From positions 62,001 to 126,000 of the forward strand of contig NZ_JADWYX010000003.1 of the NCBI RefSeq assembly GCF_016786355.1: 64,000 bases of DNA, written 5' to 3'. Origin of the DNA: Frankia sp. AgB1.9 (GTDB lineage Bacteria; Actinomycetota; Actinomycetes; Frankiales; Frankiaceae). A model generated the notes under the pieces. It made no database searches. It saw nothing but the letters and a program-made list of their open reading frames with translations, and was not told the origin of the DNA. Below, in pieces: positions 33,550 through 42,367 of this stretch. The position numbers were made by a program, and so were the translations under genes. Each line of letters starts with the position of its first letter. Position 1 is the stretch's first letter.

Positions 33550-34859
33550 AAGACTCCTTCGGCCGTCAGCTCGTCGAGCTCGGTCTCGTCGACGCCGAGG
33601 ACGTCGCGCAGCACGAATTGGTTGTGTTGGCCGAGGCGGGGCGCCCCGCGCCGCAGCGACCAGTCGGTCTCCGACAGATGCACCGGCAGGCCCTCGACGC
33701 GGGCCGGCCCGATGTCGGGATGCACGACGGTCGGCCACAGATCCCACCCGGGCGTCGCGGGCGGTCCGTCGATCCGTTCGGCCGGCGTGCGGACCGGGCT
33801 CGCGGGGACACCGGCGGCGACGAGGCGCTCGGCCAGACTGTGGTTGTCGAAGCCCGCGGTCCACGCGCCCAGCCGGGCGTCCAGCGCGTCCTGGCCGGCG
33901 AGTCGGGCGGTGAGGGTCGCGAGGTCGTCGCCGCGGGCCCAGGGCTGGCCGATCTCGTCCGCCAGCCGCCGCCAGTCGAGATCGTCGCGGCAGGCCACCG
34001 CGATCCAGCGGTCCTCGCCCTGGGCCGGGTAGATCCCGTGCGGCGCCATCGCGGGCGCGTCGCCGCGGTTGGAATCGACCGATCCCGGTTCCCGGGCCGG
34101 ACGGCTGTTGAGATGGTGATCAAGAATGTCCGGGCCCGTGAGGCTCAGGCCGACCTCGACGCCGGCCAGGTCGACCCACTGGCCGTCGCCGGTGCGATCG
34201 CGGTGCCACAGCGCCGCCAGCACCGCGATCGCCATCGCGTAGGCACCCTGGTGGTCCATGTAGGAGTAGCCCCAGCCGGCGGGTGGCTGCCCGGCGAGGC
34301 CCGCGGTGAACGTCAGCCCGCTGACGGCCTGGACGATCGGCCCCCAGGTGCGGAAGTCGCGATACGGGCCGGTGGCGCCGAAGCCGCTGTGGGACACGTA
34401 GACGATGTCCGGCTTGATCTCCTGAAGCCGTTCGTACGGGAAGCCGAGCCGCGCGAACACCCCGCCCGCGAAGTTCTCGGTCACCACGTCCGACACCGCG
34501 ATCAGCCGAGTCAACAGGTCACGCCCACGCTCGGTGCGCAGGTTGAGCGTGACTCCCAGCTTCTCGGTGTTGTGGTTGTTGAAGCCGCCGCCGAACTCCA
34601 GGCCACGGCGCTCGTCGTGGAACGGCGGAGCGCCCCGGACGATGTCCCACCCACCCCTGGTGGCCGGGTCCTCCACGCGGATCACCTGGGCGCCGAAGGC
34701 GGCGAGGAGCCTGGTCGCCCCGGCCCCCGCGAGCTGGCCGCTGAGGTCGCACACGCGGATCCGGCGTAACGCGGCCGACCGTGCTTCGAGCTCGGGAGGA
34801 CACCCGGCCCATCGGTCGACCGGGCGTGCGGCCTCGGCCCGCGGTGACGGTTCGACCAC
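33546..34859 (-). CDS. CaiB/BaiF-type (family III) CoA-transferase
   Basis: 437 residues from the GTG at 34859, chosen because AGGAGG lies seven bases upstream; a longer frame to 35015 is unsupported. RRIRVCDLSGQLAGAGATRLLAAFGAQVIRVEDPA, FNNHNTEKLGVTLNLRTERGRDLL and YSYMDHQGAYAMAIAVLAALWHR with Asp in YMDHQ at the catalytic position fit family III. It overlaps the next gene by four bases, so the two could form a heteromer. Divergent from a substrate-binding protein gene. Role: activation of an imported carboxylic acid as its CoA ester is plausible. Confidence 0.92.
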   Translation of the reverse strand: MVEPSPRAEAARPVDRWAGCPPELEARSAALRRIRVCDLSGQLAGAGATRLLAAFGAQVIRVEDPATRGGWDIVRGAPPFHDERRGLEFGGGFNNHNTEKLGVTLNLRTERGRDLLTRLIAVSDVVTENFAGGVFARLGFPYERLQEIKPDIVYVSHSGFGATGPYRDFRTWGPIVQAVSGLTFTAGLAGQPPAGWGYSYMDHQGAYAMAIAVLAALWHRDRTGDGQWVDLAGVEVGLSLTGPDILDHHLNSRPAREPGSVDSNRGDAPAMAPHGIYPAQGEDRWIAVACRDDLDWRRLADEIGQPWARGDDLATLTARLAGQDALDARLGAWTAGFDNHSLAERLVAAGVPASPVRTPAERIDGPPATPGWDLWPTVVHPDIGPARVEGLPVHLSETDWSLRRGAPRLGQHNQFVLRDVLGVDETELDELTAEGVL

Positions 34860-34908
34860 TCGATGCCTCCTGCAGGGGTCCCAACGTTTCTGCGGTGGGC
34901 TGGTTCTA

Positions 34909-34922
34909 TCAAGCGCTTGACA
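34909..34922. promoter_or_regulatory. Palindromic operator-like site with an overlapping TTGACA
   Basis: TCAAGCGCTTGA is a perfect 12-bp palindrome in the 159-base region between two divergent operons; its right half overlaps TTGACA (34917-34922). Its core CAAG-N2-CTTG is like the site known for KstR2-type TetR repressors of sterol degradation in mycobacteria; the identity of the regulator here is inference. Confidence 0.5.
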
Positions 34923-35018
34923 GAAAAGTCCAGCCCCTGGTGTGCTGCAGGTCATACGACCGGCGCTCACCTGCGGGAACTGGCGCGGGGTCCGCCCTCG
35001 ACCTGACGGGAGCAAGGG

Positions 35019-36344
35019 ATGACGGCACGGCGCACACCAGGGTTCGGCGGGAACCGGGAGCCTCGGCGTGGAGGCTTATCCGGCGGCCTCGCGCGGCGAC
35101 GGGGCTGGCGGCTCGGAGCGGTCCTGCTGGCCGCCGCCACCTTCGCGGTGGCCGGGTGCGGTAGCTCCGGCAGCTCAGGTGGTTCGGCCGCGGCCGGCTC
35201 GTCGAGCGCCGCGAGCCGCCCCACCTACACGATCGGCGTCATCTCGGACCTCACCGGCGCCCTCGGCGCCTCCAACAAGAACCTGCCTGCGGCGATCAAG
35301 GCCGGGGCGATCGCGGCGGCCGCCGACGGCTACAACCTCAAGTACGTGATCGCCGACGGGGCGTCCTCGCCGGCCGGCGAGGTCACCGCGGCGCACCGCC
35401 TGGTCGACCAGGACCACGTGCTCGCGGTCATCGCCATCTCCGACCTGACCTTCGCGGCGGCCCCCTACCTGGCCGCGCAGGGCGTCCCGGTGATCGGCGG
35501 CGCCGTCGACTCCACGGAGTGGAACACCGACCGGAACATGTTCTCCGTGTTCGGGTTCCCGGACTACTCGAAGGTCACGACGACGCTCGGGGAGTTCTAC
35601 AAGAAGGTCGGCGCCACCAACATCGGCGCGATTGGCTACGGCAGCGTGCCCAGCGCGGCCGATGCCGCCCGCGGCGCCGCCGTGTCGGCGCAGACCGCCG
35701 GCCTGAAGGCGGGCTACCTGAACGACACGTTCCAGCTCGGCAGCACCGACGTCGGCCCTGCGGTGCTCGCGATGAAGAACGCGGGGATCGACGGGCTCGA
35801 CATCGCCCTCCAGGAGGTGTCCGCCTTCCAGATCGTCAAGTCGCTCCGCCAGCAGGGGGTCGATCTGAAGGCCCCGGTGCTGTCGATCGGCTACGGGGAC
35901 TCGCTGCTCTCCGCTGGCCCCGCGGAGATCCAGGACGCCCAGGACGTCTACTTCTCGCTCGGCTGGGAGCCGATCGAGATGCAGACGGCGGCGACGAAGA
36001 AGCTCCAGGCCGACTTGAAGGCCGCCGGAACCACCAAGGTGCCTGGCCTGCCCGAGTACCTGGCCTACACGTCGATGGACGCGGTCACCTGGGGCCTGAA
36101 GGGCGCGGGCGCCAAGCCGACCCGCGCCTCGATGATCGACGCCCTTCTCAAGGTGACGGACTATGACGGGGCCGGCCTCCTCGGCGGCCACACCATCGAC
36201 TTCGGGATGGACCAGCGCGGTGTCGGTGGCCCGGGAGCTGACAACTGCCTGTGGTTCACCCTGTTCAAGGGGCAGTCGTTCTCGGTCGTCTCCGGTGCCG
36301 ATCCCGTCTGCGGGACGGTCATTCCCGGGAAGTCCGTGGGCTAG
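35019..36344 (+). CDS. ABC transporter substrate-binding lipoprotein (Peripla_BP_6 type)
   Basis: 441 residues from an ATG with GGGAGCAAGGG upstream. A long basic n-region, hydrophobic core and lipobox VAGC (Cys47) precede a Ser/Gly linker and the binding fold: TYTIGVISDLTGALGASNKN, VLAVIAISDLTFAAAPYLAAQGVPVIGG, and NIGAIGYGSVPSAADAARGA. It resembles LivK-type receptors. No permease or ATPase is adjacent, so it may work with the fused LivHM/LivGF system 20 kb away or with genes elsewhere. Divergent from the CoA-transferase operon, which suggests that it captures the acid the transferases activate. Confidence 0.92.
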   Translation: MTARRTPGFGGNREPRRGGLSGGLARRRGWRLGAVLLAAATFAVAGCGSSGSSGGSAAAGSSSAASRPTYTIGVISDLTGALGASNKNLPAAIKAGAIAAAADGYNLKYVIADGASSPAGEVTAAHRLVDQDHVLAVIAISDLTFAAAPYLAAQGVPVIGGAVDSTEWNTDRNMFSVFGFPDYSKVTTTLGEFYKKVGATNIGAIGYGSVPSAADAARGAAVSAQTAGLKAGYLNDTFQLGSTDVGPAVLAMKNAGIDGLDIALQEVSAFQIVKSLRQQGVDLKAPVLSIGYGDSLLSAGPAEIQDAQDVYFSLGWEPIEMQTAATKKLQADLKAAGTTKVPGLPEYLAYTSMDAVTWGLKGAGAKPTRASMIDALLKVTDYDGAGLLGGHTIDFGMDQRGVGGPGADNCLWFTLFKGQSFSVVSGADPVCGTVIPGKSVG

Positions 36345-36538
36345 CTCCACCCCTGACCGCGTCGGTTCGCCGCGGAGGCGTCCTGATCACGGACGTCGGG
36401 CCGGGGCCGCGTCAGAGCCGGCGGCGTCAGGGCCGGTGGTCGGGCACCTCGGCGCGCCGCCAGAACGATGATCCACGAAAGGCGGCCTCGGTCGACACCT
36501 CGCGCCCGCGCGGCGGTGTCGGCCGAGGCCGCGGTGGC

Positions 36539-37303
36539 TCAGGAGGCCGGTGTGCTGGTGGGCGCGGTGAAGGTGACCTGGATCTTGTTGGACGGGCGGT
36601 AGGCCCCGGCGGCGTCCGTGATGTCGACCGAGAACGTCCAGACGCCCGCGAGAGCTGGATTGGCGAAATAGGTCGGCGTGGTGGTGTCGTCCACCCGAAA
36701 CGAAAGGCCGTTGGGGTTCGTCGCGTTCCACGTGTAGTCGGAGGCCGGGGCCACGGCGCCGGTGGCCGTGAGCGTCACGCCCTGACCGATCTGGGCGGTG
36801 GTCGCGCTGGCCGAGATGTGCGGCGTCGGCACCGAGACGGTCACCGAGTGGGTCTCCGACGCCGACCTGCCGGCGCTGTCGGTCACGGTCCCCGTCAGGT
36901 GGAAGGTTCCGACCGTCGTGTAGAGGTGCGTCGCCTGGGCGCCCGACTGCGGGCCGACGACCGTGCCGTCGCCGAAGTCGAACCGGAAGGTCAGCGTGCC
37001 CGTTCCGCCGGAGGCCACGGCGGTGAGGCCGACCTTCAGCGGCGCCGGGCCGGTGGTCGGGGAGACGAACAGCTTGATGCCAGGCGGGCCGGGCTGGCTC
37101 TGGGTAGGCGGCGGGATGGGAATCCCGGGATAGGGCTCGCAGGCCGCGATCGCCGTGGTGGCGGTGACAGCCAACGTCGCGATGCACAGTGCGGCCAGTC
37201 GCGGTCGGCCGGCCCTCACGCGGGTAGTCCTGCCCTCGGTGGCCGCTCGATCACGGCGGCGGACGAAGCCGCTGACCGCCCGTGCGACGACGGATGACGC
37301 CAT
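36539..37303 (-). CDS. Secreted lipoprotein with PKD domain
   Basis: 254 residues from the ATG at 37303 with GGGAGG eight bases upstream; 25 codons of upstream frame are not credible. A basic, Arg-rich n-region, hydrophobic segment TLAVTATTAIAAC (lipobox IAAC) and a Pro-rich linker lead to a PKD domain with the hallmark RFDFGDGTVVGPQSGAQATHLYTTVGTFHLT, then a second immunoglobulin-like domain (about 160-250). Such proteins are surface adhesins or modules of larger enzymes. No enzymatic domain is seen. Confidence 0.85.
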   Translation of the reverse strand: MASSVVARAVSGFVRRRDRAATEGRTTRVRAGRPRLAALCIATLAVTATTAIAACEPYPGIPIPPPTQSQPGPPGIKLFVSPTTGPAPLKVGLTAVASGGTGTLTFRFDFGDGTVVGPQSGAQATHLYTTVGTFHLTGTVTDSAGRSASETHSVTVSVPTPHISASATTAQIGQGVTLTATGAVAPASDYTWNATNPNGLSFRVDDTTTPTYFANPALAGVWTFSVDITDAAGAYRPSNKIQVTFTAPTSTPAS

Positions 37304-37490
37304 GGTGATGCCTCCCAACATCTGCAAATTTACCTTTGCAATTTGCATTTTGGGATCCTTGTCGTTCATTGCCAGCATCTGTCGGATGGATGACCGCGCC
37401 GAGCCGGCGCAGGTGCGTCCGGCGTACGGCGGTCTGAGAACTTGCCGCGACGCTGCCCGCTCCGCCGGCGGCCGCGCGCCTGCGCGACGG

Positions 37491-38282
37491 TCAGCGTCCG
37501 GTCGCGGCGAGCTGGCTGGTCACCCCGTCGAGGAAGATCGCCAGACCGTGCGCGAAGACCTCGTCGGCAGCCGCGGCCGTATAGGCGTTCCCTGCTGTGC
37601 GCAGCGCCTCGAACCGGTCGGGCGGCAGCCTGTCGAGAAGCAGGTCGAATCCGGCTGACCCGGTGTCGCCTCGCGGGCCGCGCCCGGCGTCACTGCGGTC
37701 GATGTCGGCCGACCCGGCGACGAAGTTGATCAGACTGATGGTCGTACGGGCCGCCTCGTCGTCGGACAGACCGGCCTCGAGGAACGGTCCGAGCGCGGCG
37801 TCAAGAACGCGCAGCATGTTGGGGCCGTAAGCGGACATGCGCCGGGCCGCGGACGACGGCAGCGGCTGGCTGAGGATCACTCGCCGCATCTCGGACATCA
37901 GCGCCTCGACGTCGGCGCGCCAGCCCCGCCCGGTTCGGTCCAGCCGTACCTCGCCCATGACGTGGTCGCCGATCAGCGCGATCAGCTCGTCGCGACTCGC
38001 GAAGTGCCGGTACAACGACGCGTTGCTCGTCTCGAACCGCTCAGCCAGAGCTCGCACGGTCAGCGCCTCGAGTCCTCCGTCCCGGAGGATCTCCAGGGCG
38101 GCCTCGATGATGCGCGCGGTCGTCAGGCCGCCCGAACGCGGCCGGCGCTTCGCGTCCGTGGCATCACGCTGCGTCCACCACTCGGCGGAGCCGGGCTTGG
38201 GGGCGAGAAGCTCCTGGTCGAGGGACCGCGCCTCGTCGCTCTCGGTCGGAAGCTGCCGGCTCACCGGGCCATCTAACACCAC
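37491..38282 (-). CDS. TetR-family regulator, divergent to the aldo/keto reductase
   Basis: 263 residues. The GTG at 38282 lies six bases after a -10-like CATAGT read on the minus strand, so translation is probably leaderless; a GTG at 38264 is the alternative. A 55-residue N-terminal extension precedes the TetR_N domain (TARIIEAALEILRDGGLEALTVRALAERFETSNASLYRHFASRDEL). The C-terminal domain with ILSQPLPSSAARRMSAYGPNML resembles TetR_C types that bind small hydrophobic ligands. A palindromic operator overlapping promoters in both directions makes it the likely regulator of itself and of the redox genes at 38559-40536. Confidence 0.9.
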   Translation of the reverse strand: MVLDGPVSRQLPTESDEARSLDQELLAPKPGSAEWWTQRDATDAKRRPRSGGLTTARIIEAALEILRDGGLEALTVRALAERFETSNASLYRHFASRDELIALIGDHVMGEVRLDRTGRGWRADVEALMSEMRRVILSQPLPSSAARRMSAYGPNMLRVLDAALGPFLEAGLSDDEAARTTISLINFVAGSADIDRSDAGRGPRGDTGSAGFDLLLDRLPPDRFEALRTAGNAYTAAAADEVFAHGLAIFLDGVTSQLAATGR

Positions 38283-38283
38283 C

Positions 38284-38313
38284 TTGACACTATGCGATCG
38301 GCGGTCGCATACT
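38284..38313 (+). promoter_or_regulatory. Divergent promoter with palindromic TetR-type operator
   Basis: On the plus strand TTGACA (38284-38289), 18-base spacer, CATACT (38308-38313). Inside lies a palindrome with 7-bp arms TATGCGA/TCGCATA separated by seven bases (38291-38311). On the minus strand CATAGT (38294-38289) ends six bases before the TetR start. One bound repressor dimer would block both directions. Confidence 0.65.
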
Positions 38314-38558
38314 CAGTCGACCGACGAGGGGCGTGCTCGTGTCGCGGACGGCATTCACGGCTATGACGAGAAGGTGGACACCGCCAGGGTGAGCGGGAAT
38401 CTTCCTGTTCCCGACCGCGAGATTCGAACGTGAATGGCTGACGTCTGCGCCCTGATTTCAACCCTGGTATTTGTTGCGGAGCTGAGGTGCTGATGCTTGC
38501 AGGGCGCACGCGCTGAATCCTCGCTCGAATTCTGGCTGAGATCTTCTGAAGGGCTCCG

Positions 38559-39608
38559 ATGAGGTACAGCAGGTTTGGCAGAACAGGTGTCGAGGTGAGC
38601 AGCCAGTGCCTGGGGACGATGACGTTCGGCCGGCTGGGCAGCACCGAGCCCGACGAGTGCGTGCCGATCATCAGCCGTGCCCTGGACGGCGGAATCAACT
38701 TCATCGACACAGCCGACGTGTATTCCCATGGCGAGTGTGAGGAAATAATCGGCCGAGCGGTCAAATCGCGCCGCGACGAGGTCGTGCTGGCTACAAAATG
38801 CTTCTTCCCGATGGGTGGTCGCCTCCAACGGGGTTCCTCCCGCCGCTGGATAGCGCAGGCTGTCGAGGACAGTCTGCGACGGCTGGGCACGGACCGCATC
38901 GACCTTCTCCAGATACACAAGCTCGACTGGGACACCGAGCTGGAGGAAACCCTCGGAGCGCTCACCGACCTCGTACGGCAGGGAAAGGTGCTCTACCTCG
39001 GATCGTCCTCGTTCCCGGCGGACTGGATCGTCGAGGCGCAGTGGGCGGCCTCTCGGCGCGGCGGGGAACGGTTCGTCTGCGAGCAGCCGCAGTACTCGAT
39101 CTTCGCCCGGTCGGTGGAGCAGGCGGTGCTCCCTGCCTGCCAACGACACCGGATGGCGGTCATCCCGTGGAGCCCGCTCGCCGGTGGCTGGCTGACCGGC
39201 AAGTACCAGCGTGGCCAGGAGCCGGCGGCCGGTTCACGTTACGACCCCGCCAGCCCTTTCATGCAGGGAACCGTCAGCACGGCCGCCGAACGCGCGGACC
39301 CCGCCCGTTTCGACGCGGTGGACGCCCTGCGTGACGTCGCGGCCCAGGCGGGCATCACCCTGACGTCGCTGGCGCTCGCGTTCGTTGCGAGCCATCCCGC
39401 CATCACCTCGACGATCATCGGACCGCGTACGGCAAAGCACCTGGACGACGCGCTGGACGCCGCGGAGATCGAGCTCGGCCCGGACATCCTCGACGCGATC
39501 GACAAGATCGTTCCACCCGGCACCGACCTCCCCGGTATCGACCACTTCACGCGCCATCCGTCCTTGCAGCCCGCGGCCCGCCGTCGACCACCGCACTTCT
39601 CTGCGTAA
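38559..39608 (+). CDS. Aldo/keto reductase
   Basis: 349 residues from an ATG preceded by a weak ribosome binding site. Catalytic tetrad by position: Asp50 (NFIDTADVYS), Tyr55, Lys80 (VLATKC) and His120 (LLQIHKLDW). Cofactor-binding IIGPRTAKHLDDALDA is present at the C-terminus. Full length for the family. It is the first gene of the promoter at 38284, with about 245 bases of leader, and is followed 64 bases later by a short-chain dehydrogenase, so the two could carry out sequential oxidoreductions. Its natural substrate is unknown. Confidence 0.94.
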   Translation: MRYSRFGRTGVEVSSQCLGTMTFGRLGSTEPDECVPIISRALDGGINFIDTADVYSHGECEEIIGRAVKSRRDEVVLATKCFFPMGGRLQRGSSRRWIAQAVEDSLRRLGTDRIDLLQIHKLDWDTELEETLGALTDLVRQGKVLYLGSSSFPADWIVEAQWAASRRGGERFVCEQPQYSIFARSVEQAVLPACQRHRMAVIPWSPLAGGWLTGKYQRGQEPAAGSRYDPASPFMQGTVSTAAERADPARFDAVDALRDVAAQAGITLTSLALAFVASHPAITSTIIGPRTAKHLDDALDAAEIELGPDILDAIDKIVPPGTDLPGIDHFTRHPSLQPAARRRPPHFSA

Positions 39609-39672
39609 CGAACGCCGAGAGGCGCTTCTACCGAGACGAAATCAATCTCCATAAGCAGGTCGGGAGGACCAG

Positions 39673-40536
39673 ATGGGTAAGTTGGAAGGCAAGGTCGCCT
39701 TCATCACGGGCGCCGGCCGCGGGCAGGGCCGCAGCCATGCCGTCACGTTGGCCGGCGAGGGCGCGGACATCATCGCGGTCGACATCTGCGAGGACATCCC
39801 GACCGTCAACTACGAGATGGCCAGCGCGGAGGATCTTGCGCAGACCGTCAAGGAGGTCGAGGCGCTCGGCCGCTCCATCGTGGCCGTCAAGGCCGACGTG
39901 CGCGTCAAGGAGCAGTTGAAGGCCGCGCTCGACCAGGGCCTCGCCCGGTTCGGCCAGGTCGACATCGTCTGCGCGAACGCGGGCATTCTGCCGCTGAACG
40001 ACCGCACCCTGATCGAGGGCTTCATCGACGGCATGGACGTCGACTTCGTCGGCGCGCACAACACGGTCGCCGTCGTCGCGCCGCATCTGCGGGCGGGCGC
40101 GTCGATCATCGTCACCGGCTCGTGCGCGGGCCTGATGAAGAACACCACCGAAGCGATGGGCAAGACCGGCGGTGTCGGGTACTCGTTCGCCAAGCGGCTG
40201 ATTTTCCAGTATGTCGAGACGCTCGCCCTGCAGCTGGCTCCGCACAACATCCGGCTGAACGCGGTCCACCCGACCAATGTCAACACCCGGCTGCTGATGA
40301 ACGACGACATCTACCGCTCGTTCCGCCCGGACCTCGTCGCCGAGGGCGGGACCCCGACCCGCGAGGACGCGGAAGTGGCCTTCCCGGGCATGCAGCCGAT
40401 GCCGATCCCGTACATCGAGGTCGGCGACGCGTCGGCCCTGGTCGTGTTCCTCGCCAGCGACGACTCCCGCTACATCACCGGCCTCAACCTCCGGCTCGAC
40501 GCCGGCTCGATGCTCAAGGGCGAACGCGCGATCTAA
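39673..40536 (+). CDS. Mycofactocin-type short-chain dehydrogenase/reductase
   Basis: 287 residues from an ATG with GGGAGGACC upstream. Cofactor motif TGAGRGQG (12-19), Asp37 for NAD(H), CANAGIL, catalytic Ser150, Tyr170 and Lys174 (GVGYSFAKR). The NAD-loop insertion DICEDIPTVNYEMASAED and the tail with RYITGLNLRLDAGSMLKG match the subfamily whose nicotinamide is not freely exchanged and which depends on the mycofactocin redox system in actinobacteria. Known relatives oxidise alcohols or carveol-like terpenoids. Its partner cofactor genes are not in the window. Confidence 0.93.
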   Translation: MGKLEGKVAFITGAGRGQGRSHAVTLAGEGADIIAVDICEDIPTVNYEMASAEDLAQTVKEVEALGRSIVAVKADVRVKEQLKAALDQGLARFGQVDIVCANAGILPLNDRTLIEGFIDGMDVDFVGAHNTVAVVAPHLRAGASIIVTGSCAGLMKNTTEAMGKTGGVGYSFAKRLIFQYVETLALQLAPHNIRLNAVHPTNVNTRLLMNDDIYRSFRPDLVAEGGTPTREDAEVAFPGMQPMPIPYIEVGDASALVVFLASDDSRYITGLNLRLDAGSMLKGERAI

Positions 40537-40655
40537 AGCCGCTCCCGATACCCCACCCCATCAGACAGCGTCCGGGCCCAGTACCTGGGCGCATGTCGTG
40601 TACGCGGCCGCACGACCTGCTAGACGCCTGTAGATGAAGATCGACTTGGCCGGGG

Positions 40656-42281
40656 GTGGCCGCGTGGAGCGGAGCCGCCCGGTGGATGCTGTGGGCCGTG
40701 TGGCAGATGAGGTTCGGCCGTAGCGGCCTTGGGGCGGTGGCGGTCGGGGTGCTGGCCGCGGTGCTGGCGGCCTGCGGCGGCTCCGGGCCGGCCGGTCCGG
40801 CCGGCCGGCCTTCCGGTGGGAGTCCGACGGGCCAGCGGGCCGCCCCGGTGACCGCCTCGGCGGCCGCGGGCTCCGACGTGCTGGCGGAGAACGCCAAGCC
40901 AGGGGCCGACTGCGGGCTGGCGCGGCTGGGCCGTGACCACGCGATCGAGGGCTGGCTTGACCGGGCGAGCATTTCCCCCGGTGAACCGGTCCGGCTGTAC
41001 GTGTCGACGACGGCGCCCTCGTTCATGGTGTCGGTCTTCCGCACGGGCTGGTACGGCGGCCGGGGCTGCCGGCTCGTTGACCAGGTGACCGGCCTGGCCG
41101 GCGTCCGCCAGCCGATGCCCGCCCCGACCCCGACGGTGCACACCGTCGCGACGACCTGGAGTCCGGCGACAACGTTCCAGACCGGCGGCTGGCCGCCAGG
41201 GGACTACCTGATGCGCCTGGATGACGCGCACGGCTGGCAGTGGTACGTGCCGCTGACCGTGCGCGGCCCGAAGGCCGCGGGCCGGATCGTGATTCTCAAC
41301 GCGGTGACGACCTGGCAGGCCTACAACGCCTGGGGCGGCTACAGCCTCTATCACGGCCCGGACGGCCAGTTCGCGGATCGGGCCCGGGTCGTCTCGTTCG
41401 ACCGGCCCTACGACTTCGGTGACGGCGCCGCTGACTTCACCGGCAACGAGGAGCCGCTGGTCGCGCTCGCCGAGCGGCTCGGCCTGCCGTTGGACTACGC
41501 GACCGACGTCGACCTCGACACGGACCCGCATCTGCTCGACGGCGCCCGCGCGGTGATCTCCCTGGGCCACGACGAGTACTACTCGCGGGCGATGCGCGAC
41601 GCCCTCACCGGCGCCAGGGACCGCGGCACGAACCTTGCCTTCCTCGGTGCCAACGCGGTCTACCGGCGGATCCGGCTGTCGCCGTCGCCGTACGGACCGG
41701 AGCGGACGCAGGCCGGCTACAAGGTCGCCACGGAAGACCCGCTTTACAACAAGGTCAACGCCCAGATCACCGCGAACTGGCCGGCTCCGCCGCTGGCCAG
41801 CCCGGAAAGCGCCCTGACCGGCGGGATGTACCAGTGCAACCCCGTGCACGCCGACCTGGTCGTCTGGAATCCGGATCAGTGGCTGTTGTCCGGCACGGCC
41901 GCGACGGCCGGCGAGCATGTCCCAGGGATGATCGGCTCGGAGTACGACCGCTACGACGCGACCGCGCCGACGCCACCCAACATCGAGGTGCTTGCCCACT
42001 CGCCGGTCACCTGCCGGGGCGCTGCGGACTTCTCCGACGTCACCTACTACACCGCCGCGTCGGGCGCCGGGGTGTTCGACGCGGGCACGAGCGCCTGGGT
42101 GTGCACGCTGGGCGACGTCTGCGGAGCCGGTGCGAGCGGGCCACGGATTCAGGCCTTCACCAGCCAGGTGACGACGAATCTGCTGCGGGCGTTCGCCGCG
42201 GGGCCGGCCGGTCAGCGACATCCGGCCGCGCGGTCCGTACCGACCGACTACGCCCACAAGGTCACCGGACTCGAACGCTGA
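40656..42281 (+). CDS. Lipoprotein with N,N-dimethylformamidase-like domain
   Basis: 541 residues from a GTG (ATGs at 40686 and 40707 are alternatives). A signal peptide with lipobox VLAAC leads to a domain that matches the C-terminal region of the DMFase large subunit family: VRLYVSTTAPSFMVSVFRTGWYGG, VILNAVTTWQAYNAWGGYSLY, VSFDRPYDFGDGAADF, RAVISLGHDEYYSRAMRDAL and FLGANAVYRRIRL. Metal-binding residues near GHDEYYS are kept. It acts outside the membrane, perhaps on amide or polysaccharide. The next gene is a membrane-anchored esterase-like protein 86 bases downstream. Confidence 0.85.
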   Translation: MAAWSGAARWMLWAVWQMRFGRSGLGAVAVGVLAAVLAACGGSGPAGPAGRPSGGSPTGQRAAPVTASAAAGSDVLAENAKPGADCGLARLGRDHAIEGWLDRASISPGEPVRLYVSTTAPSFMVSVFRTGWYGGRGCRLVDQVTGLAGVRQPMPAPTPTVHTVATTWSPATTFQTGGWPPGDYLMRLDDAHGWQWYVPLTVRGPKAAGRIVILNAVTTWQAYNAWGGYSLYHGPDGQFADRARVVSFDRPYDFGDGAADFTGNEEPLVALAERLGLPLDYATDVDLDTDPHLLDGARAVISLGHDEYYSRAMRDALTGARDRGTNLAFLGANAVYRRIRLSPSPYGPERTQAGYKVATEDPLYNKVNAQITANWPAPPLASPESALTGGMYQCNPVHADLVVWNPDQWLLSGTAATAGEHVPGMIGSEYDRYDATAPTPPNIEVLAHSPVTCRGAADFSDVTYYTAASGAGVFDAGTSAWVCTLGDVCGAGASGPRIQAFTSQVTTNLLRAFAAGPAGQRHPAARSVPTDYAHKVTGLER

Positions 42282-42367
42282 ACGGCGGCCGGGGTTGAAC
42301 GACCAGAATTCTCATTTCCGCTTCCAGCGTCGACAATGACTGGCGTCAACGTTGACACGGAGGTCCG

